A stretch of 64,000 nt of DNA from Amphibacillus marinus (GCF_900110345.1 NZ_FODJ01000002.1:1-64000), one strand, 5' to 3'. Positions 5,913 to 15,654 are shown, counted from the first letter of the stretch. Program-made: numbers and translations. Notes: a model not told the origin generated them from the sequence alone.

Positions 5913-8069
5913 TTATTTCTGAATCATCGTGAGCGCAATTCGCTCCTTTTGTAAATCGACCTCTTGAACCCACACCGTTACCACATCGCCGACGGAAGCA
6001 ATATCCATTGGATGCTTAACAAAGCGGTCCGACATCTTAGAGATGTGGACAAGTCCATCCTGCTTTACTCCGATATCAACAAAGACACCAAAATCAACAA
6101 CGTTTCTAACCGTTCCTTGTAGCTCTAATCCCGGCTTCAGGTCTTCCATAGTTAGAACGTTCTTCTTAAGTAATGGTTGTGGGAAGTCATCGCGTGGATC
6201 ACGTTCCGGACTACTTAGCGCCTTAACAATATCCTGTAGCGTTAAAAGACCTAAATCAAGCTCACTAGATAGCATTGCTAAGTCTAATTGCTTTAGTTTA
6301 GCTTGCAAGTCTTGAGAACCGAGATCGTTAGTAGAGAAACCTAACATAGTCAATAATTTTTTAGCTACCTGATAGCTTTCTGGGTGGATCGGTGTTCGGT
6401 CTAAAGGTTCTTCACCATCATTAATGCGTAAAAAGCCAATTGCCTGTTCATATGTTTTTTGACCAAGTCTCGGAATATCTTTTAGCTGCTTTCTGCTTGA
6501 AAATTTCCCAATCTCATCGCGTTGCTTAACAATATTGCTAGCGACTGTTTTGCTTAGCCCAGATACGTATTGTAAAAGTGAGACAGAAGCTGTATTAACA
6601 TTAACTCCTACTTGATTAACCGCTGTTTCGACAATAAATTTAAGCGACTCATTTAATTGTTTTTGGCTAACATCGTGCTGATATTGGCCAACCCCAATTG
6701 ATTTTGGATCAATTTTGACTAATTCCGCTAATGGATCTTGAACACGGCGGGCAATTGAAACTGCGCTTCTCTCTTCAACCTGAAGATTAGGGAACTCTTC
6801 CCTCGCAAGCTTTGAAGCAGAATAAACACTTGCACCAGCCTCATTGACAATAATATATGGTGTGGTAAGCTGTGCTTTTTCAATCAGATTAGCGACAAAT
6901 TGCTCCGTCTCGCGCGAGGCTGTCCCGTTGCCAATCGCAATAAGCTCAACGTCATATTCGCTAATGAAGGCTTTTACTTTTTGCTCAGCACCGGTAATAT
7001 CATGCTTTGGCGCGGTCGGATAGATGACATCAACAGCAACCATCTTACCTGTTTCATCGATCACAGCCAGTTTACAACCTGTTCGAAAGGCAGGGTCTAT
7101 TCCCAAAATTGTCTTACCCTTTAATGGTGGCTGTAAAAGTAAATTATTTAAGTTTTTCGCAAAAATATCAATTGCTTGTGCTTCTGCCTTTTCCGTCAAT
7201 AAAGACCGGATCTCACGTTCAATTGATGGTTGAATTAAACGCTTGTAGCTATCCACAATACTTCCGACCAAGAAGTCACGTACTGGAATTCCAGTTGCAT
7301 CCTTCACTACCTTTCTGGTAAGAAAACCATGAATTCGCTCACTTGGTGGCGTAATCGCGACACGAATAACACCCTCTTTTTCCCCACGATTCATCGCTAA
7401 CACACGGTGGGCAACAACTGTTTTAACAGACTCGTCATAGTCGTAGTACATTTCGTATACCCGCTTCTCATCCAGCTGTTCATCCTTTACAGCAGCAGTA
7501 ATCTTTCCCTGTTCAAAGGTTGTCTTTCTTATGTATTCACGATATTGCGCCTCATCAGAAATCCACTCGGCAATAATATCACTTACACCAGCCAAGATCG
7601 CCTCTACATCAAATAATTCATGCTCATCCGATAGAAACGGCTGTGCCTCCTGATGGAGATCTGCTACCTGCTGCTTAAAAATTAGTTCCGCCAACGGTTC
7701 TAAGCCCTTTTCCTTTGCAATCGTTGCCTTTGTACGTCTTTTTTGCTTATATGGACGATAAAGATCCTCGATACGTTGAAGTTGCTCAGCCACCTCAATT
7801 TCTTGCTTCAACTCAGGTGTTAATTTTTCCTGCTCGTCTATTAAACGGATAACTTCTTCTTTACGCTGAGCAAGCTGCTGAGCATATTGCCACTGGTCTT
7901 CAATATCCTTAATCTGCACTTCATCTAAGCCACCCGTTTGCTCCTTACGGTAGCGAGCGATAAAAGGTACTGTATTACCTTCAGTAAGTAGATGAATGAC
8001 TTGTTCAACAATATTTACTTTTAAAGACAGGCGCTTGGCTACATCCGTCATAATCTTTTCTTCTGCCAT
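5913..8069 (-). CDS. tex: Tex RNA-binding transcriptional accessory protein
   Basis: 718 residues, the full length for the family. Order: an N-terminal helical Tex domain (~1-200), a YqgF/RNase H-like domain starting near ILGIDPAFRTGCKLAV (~325), helix-hairpin-helix repeats (~490-560, QYVSGLSKTVASNIV), and a C-terminal S1 domain (~645-715, GTVRNVVDFGVFVDIGVKQD). Tex binds nucleic acid and the transcription machinery; its exact role in Bacillus (YdcI) is not clear. GGAGG precedes ATG 8069. It lies downstream of rsbX on the same strand but behind that operon's terminator. Confidence 0.96.
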   Translation of the reverse strand: MAEEKIMTDVAKRLSLKVNIVEQVIHLLTEGNTVPFIARYRKEQTGGLDEVQIKDIEDQWQYAQQLAQRKEEVIRLIDEQEKLTPELKQEIEVAEQLQRIEDLYRPYKQKRRTKATIAKEKGLEPLAELIFKQQVADLHQEAQPFLSDEHELFDVEAILAGVSDIIAEWISDEAQYREYIRKTTFEQGKITAAVKDEQLDEKRVYEMYYDYDESVKTVVAHRVLAMNRGEKEGVIRVAITPPSERIHGFLTRKVVKDATGIPVRDFLVGSIVDSYKRLIQPSIEREIRSLLTEKAEAQAIDIFAKNLNNLLLQPPLKGKTILGIDPAFRTGCKLAVIDETGKMVAVDVIYPTAPKHDITGAEQKVKAFISEYDVELIAIGNGTASRETEQFVANLIEKAQLTTPYIIVNEAGASVYSASKLAREEFPNLQVEERSAVSIARRVQDPLAELVKIDPKSIGVGQYQHDVSQKQLNESLKFIVETAVNQVGVNVNTASVSLLQYVSGLSKTVASNIVKQRDEIGKFSSRKQLKDIPRLGQKTYEQAIGFLRINDGEEPLDRTPIHPESYQVAKKLLTMLGFSTNDLGSQDLQAKLKQLDLAMLSSELDLGLLTLQDIVKALSSPERDPRDDFPQPLLKKNVLTMEDLKPGLELQGTVRNVVDFGVFVDIGVKQDGLVHISKMSDRFVKHPMDIASVGDVVTVWVQEVDLQKERIALTMIQK

Positions 8070-8365
8070 GTTAATTCCTCCGTTCTTATCTTTACTATTT
8101 TAACAAAAAAAAGAGCCATTGACGAAAAAAATGAGATTTGTAAATTATTAATGAGAATAAGCTCTTTTATTAGATAGCGTGTCTTAATTAACCACTTGTA
8201 TTGGTCTAGTAAAAAAGAGCCACTTTCCCGCTGACACCCCTTAGAAAACAAAAACCACTTTCTTGTGGGAACTTCCGACTCGCACTATCCCCGCAGAACT
8301 CGGCTCCTTTTTTTGCTACCGCCTAATTGGAGAAATTATCTTACCAACACTATTTGATATACAAC
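8070..8365. repeat. Intergenic stretch with imperfect palindromes, repeat-like
   Basis: No gene seen. Two nested inverted pairs share the word AAAAGAGC: AAAAGAGC (8109-8116) with GCTCTTTT (8161-8168), and AAAAAAGAGCC (8211-8221) with GGCTCCTTTTTTT (8302-8314). The inner part, with its TCTGCGGGGA and AGTTCCCACAAG words on the minus strand, recalls the degenerate intergenic repeat at 38.8 kb. It probably also contains the tex promoter. Confidence 0.4.
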
Positions 8366-8406
8366 CCAAAAAAACAAGCCTAATCCATTAATAGATTAGA
8401 CTTGTT
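8366..8406 (-). terminator. Intrinsic terminator of the sigma-B operon
   Basis: On the minus strand AACAAGTCTAATC/GATTAGGCTTGTT forms a 13-bp stem with one G-T pair, followed by a run of T. It overlaps the last bases of rsbX. Confidence 0.85.
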
Positions 8407-8995
8407 AATATTTAATAACGATTAATGTTGTATCGTCTTCACGTTCATTACTCATTTTCGCAGCAAATGCTTCAGTTATATCTGCTACATTTTCCTTTTG
8501 AAACAATTTATACGTTAAATCGCGGGAAATTACACCATCAGAAAATAAGGCGAATTTCGTTCCTTGCTCTAACGGCTCCTGAACCTCTTTAAGCGGTCTG
8601 GCATATACACCTAAATAGCCTGAAATAGGAATAGTGCGTTTTTTAACTGTATCAGCTCGAATGGTCATCAAGCCAATGTTCCCTATTGAAGCATATGTAT
8701 ATTGCTTATTTCGATAATCCAGTCGTAAAACACCTAAGACAACACCACGTTTGCCTACCAATGCCTCATTACTTGCTTTCACCATACTTTTCGTGTCCCG
8801 ATAAGGATTCGTTCTAATGGTATCCATAACAGCCTGTGAGGATTCTCTTGCCAATTCACCACTACCTAATCCATCGGCTAGAGCACAGATGAAGAAATCA
8901 TCGTTCTCATAATAATAATAGCTGTCACCACAATAATAGTTACCTTGCTTCGCTCTTTGATATACTGCGACAGACACGTGTTTTGGCTCTACCAT
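8405..8995 (-). CDS. rsbX: RsbX, PP2C phosphatase of the stressosome
   Basis: 196 residues, PP2C/SpoIIE-type phosphatase fold: ADGLGSGELARE carries the metal-binding Asp, SIGNIGLM and FSDGVISRD carry the later motifs, and EDDTTLIVIK is the terminal Asp motif. RsbX dephosphorylates RsbS and RsbR, resetting the stressosome. Its ATG overlaps the sigB stop (TAATG), so translation is coupled. It is last in the rsbRSTUVW-sigB-rsbX operon. Confidence 0.95.
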   Translation of the reverse strand: MVEPKHVSVAVYQRAKQGNYYCGDSYYYYENDDFFICALADGLGSGELARESSQAVMDTIRTNPYRDTKSMVKASNEALVGKRGVVLGVLRLDYRNKQYTYASIGNIGLMTIRADTVKKRTIPISGYLGVYARPLKEVQEPLEQGTKFALFSDGVISRDLTYKLFQKENVADITEAFAAKMSNEREDDTTLIVIKY

Positions 8996-9786
8996 TAATC
9001 ATTAACTCCAATACCATCAGCTTGTAACGCTTCTCTAAGCTTTAATAAAGCACGTCGTTGAATTCGCGACACGTGCATTTGTGAGATCTCAAGAAGGTCA
9101 CCAGTTTCTTTTTGACTCTTGTTCTCAAAATACGTATATTGTAAAATCTTCTGTTCACGTTCACTTAAAATAGGCAAGACCTTTTCAAGCAATAAACGCA
9201 AATCGGTTTTTTCAAATTCTTCATCTTGATTTCCAATTAGGTCTAAAATCGAGACGGTACTTCCATCCGAATCCGCTTCAATTTTTTTATCAACTGATAA
9301 AGCTTTATAACTTTGCCCCATTTCCATCGTCTCTAAAATCTCCTCTTCGGAAACTTCGAGATACATGGCAATGTCACTCACCGATGGGGAACGCTGATTC
9401 TTAGTGGTCAAATATTCTGTTGCTTTTTTTATCTTTGGTCCTAACTCTTTAATCCGACGGGGGACATGTACACTCCATGTTTTATCTCGGATAAATCGTT
9501 TTATCTCACCGATTATGGTCGGAATCGCAAACGATTCGAAAGATTTACCTAAAGTTGGATCATACCTTTTTATTGCCGCCAATAACCCGAGCATACCTAC
9601 CTGGACAAGATCTTCGTGAATCGAATTGTTCTTTGCGTATTTTCTAGCAATTGAATGAACAAGATCCTGATAAGTTAAGACGATCTTCTCTTGAATGACT
9701 TCATCCCGAGGGTTCTCTTGTAGGTGTTGTATCCATTGGTAAACCTCATCCCCACGTCTATTGTGTGGTTGGGATTTGGTCGTCAT
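8995..9786 (-). CDS. sigB: RNA polymerase sigma factor SigB
   Basis: 263 residues, group 3 sigma factor with regions 2 (core binding, LVQVGMLGLLAAIKRYDP), 3, and 4 (SQKETGDLLEISQMHVSRIQ helix-turn-helix). It directs the general stress regulon. The start overlaps rsbW by 29 nt and has AGGTGG 6 nt upstream, so translation is probably coupled to its anti-sigma factor. It is autoregulated through the sigma-B promoter in front of rsbV. Confidence 0.98.
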   Translation of the reverse strand: MTTKSQPHNRRGDEVYQWIQHLQENPRDEVIQEKIVLTYQDLVHSIARKYAKNNSIHEDLVQVGMLGLLAAIKRYDPTLGKSFESFAIPTIIGEIKRFIRDKTWSVHVPRRIKELGPKIKKATEYLTTKNQRSPSVSDIAMYLEVSEEEILETMEMGQSYKALSVDKKIEADSDGSTVSILDLIGNQDEEFEKTDLRLLLEKVLPILSEREQKILQYTYFENKSQKETGDLLEISQMHVSRIQRRALLKLREALQADGIGVND

Positions 9787-10234
9787 CTAAGTCCACCTCA
9801 TTTAACGAGAGTTTTTTAGTCATAAGTACAATGACTCCATAATCATTTTTTATTTCAACCTTATCCATTAAGGCATCAATAAGAAATAATCCAAATCCAC
9901 CTTCACGCAAACTCTCGATTGGTTCTGTTTGCTGATATGGCCCTGTTGCTTGCTTAATTTCTGTTAGATCGAAGCTTCCACCATGATCGGCAACCATAAT
10001 TTCTAAACGATCTTGATAAATACCAAATCCTACCGTTACCTCGCCGTCTTCATTAGCTTGATAAGCATGAGTCGTTGCATTTGTCATCGCCTCTGATATC
10101 GCCACTTTAAGATCCTCAATCTCTTCATAAGAAAAACCCATCCGATTTGCAATCCCTGAAATACTAAGTCGTACTACACCAACGAATTCAGGCTTTGCAG
10201 GCAGTTTCATTTCAATAAAGTCAAAGCGTTCCAT
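9758..10234 (-). CDS. rsbW: RsbW, anti-sigma-B factor and RsbV kinase
   Basis: 158 residues, GHKL ATPase fold: EAMTNATTHAY is the N box, VADHGGSFDL the G1 box, and LREGGFGLFLIDALMD the G2 region. It holds SigB inactive or phosphorylates RsbV at serine. Its ATG follows the rsbV stop directly (TAAATG), keeping stoichiometric synthesis. Confidence 0.97.
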   Translation of the reverse strand: MERFDFIEMKLPAKPEFVGVVRLSISGIANRMGFSYEEIEDLKVAISEAMTNATTHAYQANEDGEVTVGFGIYQDRLEIMVADHGGSFDLTEIKQATGPYQQTEPIESLREGGFGLFLIDALMDKVEIKNDYGVIVLMTKKLSLNEVDLDDDQIPTTQ

Positions 10235-10570
10235 TTAATTTCCACCCCGTACTGTTGTATCAATATCAATTATGCTATCCAAGCTTGTAATCTTAAATAA
10301 ACGGTGCACTCTTTCTTGTAGCTGGATTAATTTTAATTTACTATCGTGCTCCTTTGCTGATTTCAAAGCACTAATAAACACGCCTAGACCTGTACTATCC
10401 ATATAATTCACTTGCTCTAAGTCCACAATAACCTCAGCATTTGCAGTCTTCGTTAATGGCAATAACGATTCTTTTAGAATCGGCGCTGTATACGCATCTA
10501 TTTCACCAGTGAGAACAAGTGTGGTACTCTGATCTTGTTCAACAACCTCTACGTTCAAATTAATATTCAT
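10235..10570 (-). CDS. rsbV: RsbV, anti-anti-sigma factor
   Basis: 111 residues, a single STAS domain with the phosphorylatable serine in YMDSTGLGVF (Ser ~58). Unphosphorylated RsbV takes RsbW away from SigB. It is the first gene behind the internal sigma-B promoter, so rsbV-rsbW-sigB-rsbX are boosted under stress. Confidence 0.97.
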   Translation of the reverse strand: MNINLNVEVVEQDQSTTLVLTGEIDAYTAPILKESLLPLTKTANAEVIVDLEQVNYMDSTGLGVFISALKSAKEHDSKLKLIQLQERVHRLFKITSLDSIIDIDTTVRGGN

Positions 10571-10608
10571 TTACCTTCTTCCCTCCAGCTTGTCGATTAA
10601 TTTATGTA

Positions 10609-10633
10609 TTACCCCATTCTCGTAAGATTAAAC
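10609..10633 (-). promoter_or_regulatory. Sigma-B-dependent internal promoter before rsbV
   Basis: The minus strand reads GTTTAA, a 13-nt spacer and GGGTAA, starting inside the last codons of rsbU. This agrees with the sigma-B consensus (GTTTAA-N12..14-GGGTAT) and sits where the autoregulatory promoter of B. subtilis lies. Confidence 0.85.
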
Positions 10634-11638
10634 TTCTTTTCTAATTATTATTAAAGTAAAGTCATCTCTTAGGTGGAAATCCTGTAGTCGTTCAAAATAT
10701 TTATAAACACCTTCTACTGCATCTTGTGCTGGTAAATGAATATAATCTTTAATAACCTGTAAAAATTCATCTCGTTCCACAAAGCGATCGCCTAAACGAC
10801 ACTCTGTTACACCGTCCGTCAATAAAATAATACAATCACCCGTACGAATATGGCTGACAAATTGTTGATAATTCGCATGTTCTGTTGCACCTAATACTAG
10901 CCCTTTGGCTTTAATCTCTTCGAACGTTCCTTTCGCTGCATGGTAATAAAAACCAGGCTCATGACCGGCTGAAGCATACGAAAATGTTTCATGCTCAGGA
11001 TTATATAGCCCATAGAACATCGTAATAAACATACTCGGGTCAACATTGCGTTCTACTACTCGATTCAAGCTTTCTAAAATTACTGAAGGCTCTCGTTGAT
11101 TCTCCGGGAAGCTGTCCATTGAATATTTAATCATCGACATCGCTAGAGCAGCTGGAATCCCTTTGCCGATGACGTCAGCCAAAGCTATACCAAGTGTATC
11201 ATCTTTATCCGTCACAAAATGATAATAATCACCATTCATTTGATTAGCAGGAACACTAATTGCACCAATATCCAGACCCTTGATGCATGGTTTTACCGTT
11301 GATAACAGTGTCTTTTGCATATTAGCTGCAACAGCAATTTCCGATTCAAGCGCCAATTGTTTCTCACGCAAAAAGTGATTTTCTTGTAACGCTAACCCAT
11401 ACGAGATCATTGCTTCTAACAAAAAATTAAGTGAATCATTAATTTCGCGTGGCAACTCAGGATACAATTCTTTTAAAGCTTCGATATGCACATGAATAAT
11501 TTCCTCAGGTGAAATATTGTGCTGCACGGAAAGCTTACTAAATTGCTCTGCTTGATATAAGGCTCTTTCGTCTTTTGTTAATAAGTATTCTTTTAATAGC
11601 TTACGATAATTGTCTAAATCAAGCTTTATTGCTTTCAT
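10628..11638 (-). CDS. rsbU: RsbU, PP2C phosphatase of the environmental stress branch
   Basis: 336 residues. Residues ~1-85 form the helical N-terminal domain that binds RsbT; ~120-335 form the PP2C domain (NQMNGDYYHF, LADVIGKGIPAALAMS, TDGVTE, RDDFTLIII). RsbT-activated RsbU dephosphorylates RsbV-P. A 56-nt gap to rsbV contains the sigma-B promoter. Confidence 0.97.
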   Translation of the reverse strand: MKAIKLDLDNYRKLLKEYLLTKDERALYQAEQFSKLSVQHNISPEEIIHVHIEALKELYPELPREINDSLNFLLEAMISYGLALQENHFLREKQLALESEIAVAANMQKTLLSTVKPCIKGLDIGAISVPANQMNGDYYHFVTDKDDTLGIALADVIGKGIPAALAMSMIKYSMDSFPENQREPSVILESLNRVVERNVDPSMFITMFYGLYNPEHETFSYASAGHEPGFYYHAAKGTFEEIKAKGLVLGATEHANYQQFVSHIRTGDCIILLTDGVTECRLGDRFVERDEFLQVIKDYIHLPAQDAVEGVYKYFERLQDFHLRDDFTLIIIRKEV

Positions 11639-11655
11639 CCTTATCCCCCCAAACC

Positions 11656-12057
11656 TTACCTAACCCATTTAATAGCTTGGATTTCAGTTCCTTTGCCCCA
11701 TTCCGAATGTATTTCAAAGTGATCCATCAATCGTTTGACACCAGGTAAACCAGCACCAAGCCCGCCAGAAGTTGAGTAACCATCCTGCATAACCTGACTA
11801 ATATCGCGAATTCCTGGACCTTCATCTGAGGCAACTACTTTTAAACCTTGTTTATCTAATTGATCAATAACCTCGAAGCATACCTTGCCTTTACCTGCAT
11901 ACAAATAGATGTTTCTTGCTAGTTCAGATATAGCAGTTGCAATCCGCGCTTGATCAACAGTACCGAACCCTAATTCTTTTGCCCGTGTCCGTCCTAGCTG
12001 TCTCGCCCCTACAATATCCAATTCTTTATTGATGTTTACGCAGGGTTTAAAGTCCAT
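11656..12057 (-). CDS. rsbT: RsbT, switch kinase of the stressosome
   Basis: 133 residues, GHKL kinase with ISELARNIYLYAGKG (N box), DEGPGI, and GGLGAGLPGVKRLMD. It phosphorylates RsbS/RsbR, then leaves the stressosome to activate RsbU. I chose ATG 12057 (SD GGAGGG) over the GTG two codons upstream, as it gives the usual length. It abuts rsbS, whose stop overlaps the upstream GTG. Confidence 0.97.
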   Translation of the reverse strand: MDFKPCVNINKELDIVGARQLGRTRAKELGFGTVDQARIATAISELARNIYLYAGKGKVCFEVIDQLDKQGLKVVASDEGPGIRDISQVMQDGYSTSGGLGAGLPGVKRLMDHFEIHSEWGKGTEIQAIKWVR

Positions 12058-12059
12058 AT

Positions 12060-12416
12060 TCACCCCTCCAGTTCCTGGCGAAGTTTGATCAACCCTTGTT
12101 CTAAATCTAAAGCCGTTTGAACATCCTGCATGTGAATGCCTAACTCAATTAGCGTCATAGCTACAGCCGGCTGAATACCCGTTAGTACCACTCTCGCTCC
12201 CATCAAATCAGACATCGTCACGACATCACCCAGCACTTTAGCAATGAATGAGTCAATTATATCCACAGAAGTTAAATCAATCACAACACCAGTTGCACCA
12301 CTCTTATGAATTTTGTTTAGCAGATCTTCTTGAAATTCAATTGCACTTTGATCATCTAGGTCAATTTGTATTGAAATGAGTAAATAATTGTGTAGCTTTA
12401 GAATTGGTATTCGCAT
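12060..12416 (-). CDS. rsbS: RsbS, STAS scaffold protein of the stressosome
   Basis: 118 residues, single STAS domain; the phosphorylated serine lies in [13 protein letters not shown] (Ser ~59). It is the core scaffold with RsbR and the negative regulator of RsbT. It is separated from rsbR by only a few bases. Confidence 0.97.
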   Translation of the reverse strand: MRIPILKLHNYLLISIQIDLDDQSAIEFQEDLLNKIHKSGATGVVIDLTSVDIIDSFIAKVLGDVVTMSDLMGARVVLTGIQPAVAMTLIELGIHMQDVQTALDLEQGLIKLRQELEG

Positions 12417-12420
12417 CTTA

Positions 12421-13290
12421 TCACTCCTTCTCTATTGATCCGATAATATCTTCAATGACTTCCTCTTTATTAGACTCACGATGTATTGTTCGACCCGTTA
12501 ACTCTAGTGCTGTTTCAAAGCCTTTTCTTAGTGATGATTTAGTTGGAAATTTACCTAAGTCGATACCAAGGTTAACAATAGTTTGAGCAATCTCAGGTCT
12601 AATACCCACTAATATACATGTAGATCCAATTAAACGAACGGCTTCAGCTGCTTGAATAATATGGTGAGCAACCATTGTATCGACAACTGGAACGCCAGTG
12701 ATATCAATTAGCACGACTTCCGCGTTATGTTTAATTACCCCTTCTAGTAAGTTCTCCATAATCTGTTTTGCTCGTTCGGTGTCAATTGTTCCAATTAACG
12801 GCATGATGGTAATATTGCGCATGACAGGAATAAGTGGTGCTGATAATTCCTGTAACGCTACCCGTTGTAACGAGACAGTGTGCTCCCAGCTTCCCGAGTA
12901 CTCATTAACGAGTTTATTGATAATTGGATCAACCCAGCTATCTACCCGATCAAGAATAATTGAGAAGAAATCGGTATCGATCTTTTCATTCTGACCAAGG
13001 ACAAAGTCAATGGTTACACGTCTAAACGTTTGTAGCCCATCTGTTAAGTAAGACAATGGCCAACCTAAATTTACAAGTCGCTCCGAGAATGCCTCTAGCC
13101 CCTTTGTTAGGCTTTGTTGGTCTAAGCTATCAAAAATAACATTAACAAACTCTCTGTTCGTACTTTGGAATAGATCCTCAGAAATTGAAGAGGTATAATC
13201 GTTTTTTCTTTTCTCTGACACAATTTCCAACCAATTCTTAATAATAACGTCACTGTTCTCCATGATAATCTTATTTACACGTGTGGGCAA
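12421..13290 (-). CDS. rsbR: RsbR, stressosome sensor subunit
   Basis: About 289 residues: an N-terminal non-heme globin-like sensor domain (~1-145) and a C-terminal STAS domain (~160-280) with conserved phospho-Thr regions ([23 protein letters not shown]). The likely start is TTG 13290, 8 nt after AAAGGTGG; a GTG at 13302 lies inside that ribosome site. It is the only rsbR-type gene in the window and heads the operon; a weak sigma-A-like TTGGAA-N17-TATATG lies upstream. Confidence 0.95.
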   Translation of the reverse strand: MPTRVNKIIMENSDVIIKNWLEIVSEKRKNDYTSSISEDLFQSTNREFVNVIFDSLDQQSLTKGLEAFSERLVNLGWPLSYLTDGLQTFRRVTIDFVLGQNEKIDTDFFSIILDRVDSWVDPIINKLVNEYSGSWEHTVSLQRVALQELSAPLIPVMRNITIMPLIGTIDTERAKQIMENLLEGVIKHNAEVVLIDITGVPVVDTMVAHHIIQAAEAVRLIGSTCILVGIRPEIAQTIVNLGIDLGKFPTKSSLRKGFETALELTGRTIHRESNKEEVIEDIIGSIEKE

Positions 13291-13477
13291 AATGATAACC
13301 ACCTTTACCTAGATTTAATTACTAATGCTCTTTAATTGTTACAGTTTAATACATATACCCTTATAATTTAACATTTCCAACATAAAAAAACTACTATCAA
13401 GTGTTTTATCACCTAAGGTAAATTGTGCAAATGTTTAACAGTTGTAAATCGCGGGAAGAGATTTTACGAAGATACAA

Positions 13478-13512
13478 TAAAAGCACTTGTCTCTAAAATT
13501 AGACAAGCGCTT
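13478..13512 (-). terminator. Intrinsic terminator after ndoA
   Basis: On the minus strand AAGCGCTTGTCTA/AGAGACAAGTGCTT pairs with one or two mismatches and is followed by TTATTG. It lies 8 nt after the ndoA stop and separates the toxin-antitoxin unit from rsbR. Confidence 0.75.
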
Positions 13513-13519
13513 CGAACAT

Positions 13520-13870
13520 TTAAATATTTGCTAAGCCCAGACTAATCTCTAAGGCTTTATCAATTTTCTCCATCATGTGTGCATCTAAATGGGTAATTTT
13601 ATCTGTTAATCGTTGTTTATCAATGGTTCGCACTTGCTCTAGTAAAATAACAGAATCTCTTTCAAATCCGTACTTGTCTGCCTTAATCTCTACATGTGTT
13701 GGTAGCTTTGCCTTTTGGATCTGCGCCGTAATAGCCGCTACAATAACGGTAGGACTAAAGCGATTCCCAATATTATTCTGAATAACTAATACAGGACGTA
13801 CACCACCCTGCTCTGATCCCACCACTGGCGAAAGATCAGCGAAATAAACTTCGCCTCTTTTTACGATCAA
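13520..13870 (-). CDS. ndoA: NdoA (EndoA/MazF), endoribonuclease toxin
   Basis: 116 residues, MazF/PemK family: it begins [20 protein letters not shown] and keeps [10 protein letters not shown] and the conserved T in VAAITAQIQ. Bacillus EndoA cuts mRNA at UACAU. It lies 4 nt after its antitoxin gene, in the alr-ndoAI-ndoA order upstream of the sigma-B genes as in B. subtilis. Confidence 0.97.
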   Translation of the reverse strand: MIVKRGEVYFADLSPVVGSEQGGVRPVLVIQNNIGNRFSPTVIVAAITAQIQKAKLPTHVEIKADKYGFERDSVILLEQVRTIDKQRLTDKITHLDAHMMEKIDKALEISLGLANI

Positions 13871-13874
13871 AGCA

Positions 13875-14150
13875 TCACACCCCGCTCACAAGGCGCTCTA
13901 GAGTTGTTTCAGCCTCCTCTTCAGCTAGGAAAGATTCTGAAGCGATATTTAAGTTAATCTTTGCCATTTCAATATAGCCTCGTTGCATTGACTCACGAAT
14001 GTGTTGTTCTTTTTTGTCACGCACGTAAGATTTTGTTGCTTCATAAATGATGTCGTTAAGATCACTGTCTTCTTCTCTAATGAGTCCATCCACCTCGTTT
14101 AATAGGTTCTCTGGTAACCGTACAACAATTTCCTGCATGTTAGCTGACAA
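13875..14150 (-). CDS. ndoAI: NdoAI (EndoAI/MazE), antitoxin of NdoA
   Basis: 91 residues: an N-terminal ribbon-helix-helix ([20 protein letters not shown]) and a C-terminal toxin-binding tail ([28 protein letters not shown]) very close to known EndoAI. The start is probably TTG 14150, 6 nt after GGAGGTG; a GTG at 14165 lies in front of that ribosome site. Confidence 0.95.
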   Translation of the reverse strand: MSANMQEIVVRLPENLLNEVDGLIREEDSDLNDIIYEATKSYVRDKKEQHIRESMQRGYIEMAKINLNIASESFLAEEEAETTLERLVSGV

Positions 14151-14278
14151 ACCATACACCTCCACTACAAGTTACAAACGATTATTATAGTCTTTTTTAT
14201 CATATCATTCCCATAACCAATTGCATAGGGATTTTTTATAGTTTTCCAATTAAATTAAGATTACAGCACCTTTGCTGA

Positions 14279-15403
14279 CTATTCTTGAGTGAGATAAATC
14301 CGAGGCAGCCGGGCTGTAAATAAACAAGCAACCTCATAATTGATTGTATCCAAATGGCTTGCCACTTCCTCAAGACTCACTTCTTGGTCACCTTGTTTTC
14401 CAACAAACGTCACTTCTGTACCAATAGGATACGCACGATCTAGCTTTACCATACATTGATCCATGCAAATTCGGCCAATTAGCGGCATTCGCTTACCGTT
14501 AACGAGCACGTCTAGCCCTTGCCACTTTCGTTGAATGCCATCAGCATAGCCAAGCGGAATTGTGCCTACCCATTCGTGCGCTTCTGTATGATATGTCGCG
14601 CCATAGCTTATCCCCTCATTAGCGGCTAATTGCTTAACATGCGTAAGCCTTGTCTTTAGACTTAGTGCCGACACCAATTTAAAGGGCCGCTTTTGCTTCA
14701 TATAGATTGAAGGGTAAAGACCATACATACCAATCCCAAAACGAACCGCATCATACATTAAATTAGGCTGACGCATTGCAGCCGCACTATTACCAGTATG
14801 AACAATTACTTCGCCCGTATGGTGTTGTTTAAACTGGGCCAACAACTGATTAAAGCGATTGTTCTGCTGATCGTAGTATGCTAAGTCAGGTTCATCAGCA
14901 GTCGCAAAGTGAGTAAATACGCCCTCTACCTTGACTTTACTTTGATCCAGCAAGCGGAAGAAATCGGCCATTTCTGCAGTTGTTCTAATGCCTAGCCGAC
15001 CCATTCCAGTGTCAAGCTTAACATGAATGGATACCGATCCACTTGTTTGCTGTTGGTAAAAAACAGCTAACCATTCCGGTTGAAATACTGTTAACGTAAT
15101 CTTTTGATCTATAGCAACCTGAGCGAACTCCGGTGCGACCCAGCCCATCACCAGAATTGGAGCTGTGATCCCATTAGCTCTTAGTGTAACAGCTTCATCC
15201 AAAAGAGCGACAGCAAGTGAAGTAGCCCCTGCTTCAATTGCTGCATTTGCAACCTCAACAGCGCCATGACCATATCCATTTGCTTTGACGACTGCTATAA
15301 TAGCCGTCGATTTATTTAGCCTAGCTTTTAATGCTAATACATTTGCTTTAATTGCTGCTAAGTTAATTTGCAAGCAAGCATAGCGATAACTCAATGATTT
15401 CAT
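14279..15403 (-). CDS. alr: Alanine racemase
   Basis: About 374 residues, PLP-dependent fold III. The lysine is in VVKANGYGHG (~residue 40). The C-terminal domain has GRICMDQCMV and, at about residue 356, the catalytic Tyr of TINYEV, so this is a true alanine racemase, in contrast to the Asn-bearing racemase at 39.1 kb. It supplies D-Ala for peptidoglycan. ATG 15403 is chosen; GGGGGAAG lies 5 nt upstream. A strong promoter at 15483-15511 drives alr-ndoAI-ndoA. Confidence 0.97.
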   Translation of the reverse strand: MKSLSYRYACLQINLAAIKANVLALKARLNKSTAIIAVVKANGYGHGAVEVANAAIEAGATSLAVALLDEAVTLRANGITAPILVMGWVAPEFAQVAIDQKITLTVFQPEWLAVFYQQQTSGSVSIHVKLDTGMGRLGIRTTAEMADFFRLLDQSKVKVEGVFTHFATADEPDLAYYDQQNNRFNQLLAQFKQHHTGEVIVHTGNSAAAMRQPNLMYDAVRFGIGMYGLYPSIYMKQKRPFKLVSALSLKTRLTHVKQLAANEGISYGATYHTEAHEWVGTIPLGYADGIQRKWQGLDVLVNGKRMPLIGRICMDQCMVKLDRAYPIGTEVTFVGKQGDQEVSLEEVASHLDTINYEVACLFTARLPRIYLTQE

Positions 15404-15482
15404 TACGGCTTCCCCCAATAACTATCCTGTTTATTCAAAACATAAGGCAGTCACGTACCCATGCAAACAAAATGTTTGTTTT

Positions 15483-15511
15483 ATTATCTTTTTTTCATCA
15501 TATTGTGTCAA
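15483..15511 (-). promoter_or_regulatory. Sigma-A promoter of alr-ndoAI-ndoA
   Basis: The minus strand reads TTGACA, a 17-nt spacer and GATAAT, about 80 nt upstream of the alr start. Confidence 0.75.
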
Positions 15512-15574
15512 GCAACCTGATAGGTTTTAAACACATTTCAAATCAGCAAAACGTGTATGCCAAAATAAAAATGC

Positions 15575-15622
15575 ACCCAATAAAATAGTGTAGATTCACT
15601 TCCAGTCTACGTTCTATTTTAC
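15575..15622 (-). terminator. Stem-loop after ydcC
   Basis: Nested inverted repeats: AAAATAG (15582-15588) with CTATTTT (15614-15620), and an inner TAGA/TCTA. On the minus strand the outer arm is followed by ATTGGGTGCATTTTTATTTT, a late T run. It separates ydcC from alr. Confidence 0.6.
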
Positions 15623-15654
15623 TGCGTGCACATAGCTTACTGCTCTGCATATGT

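Noticed and set aside
8211-8314. Terminator for a plus-strand gene
   Set aside because: No plus-strand gene precedes it; the loop is about 80 nt and imperfect, more like a decayed repeat.
13520-14150. NdoA/NdoAI as a mobile toxin-antitoxin pair
   Set aside because: The pair sits between alr and rsbR as in other Bacilli, so it is the conserved chromosomal EndoA system.
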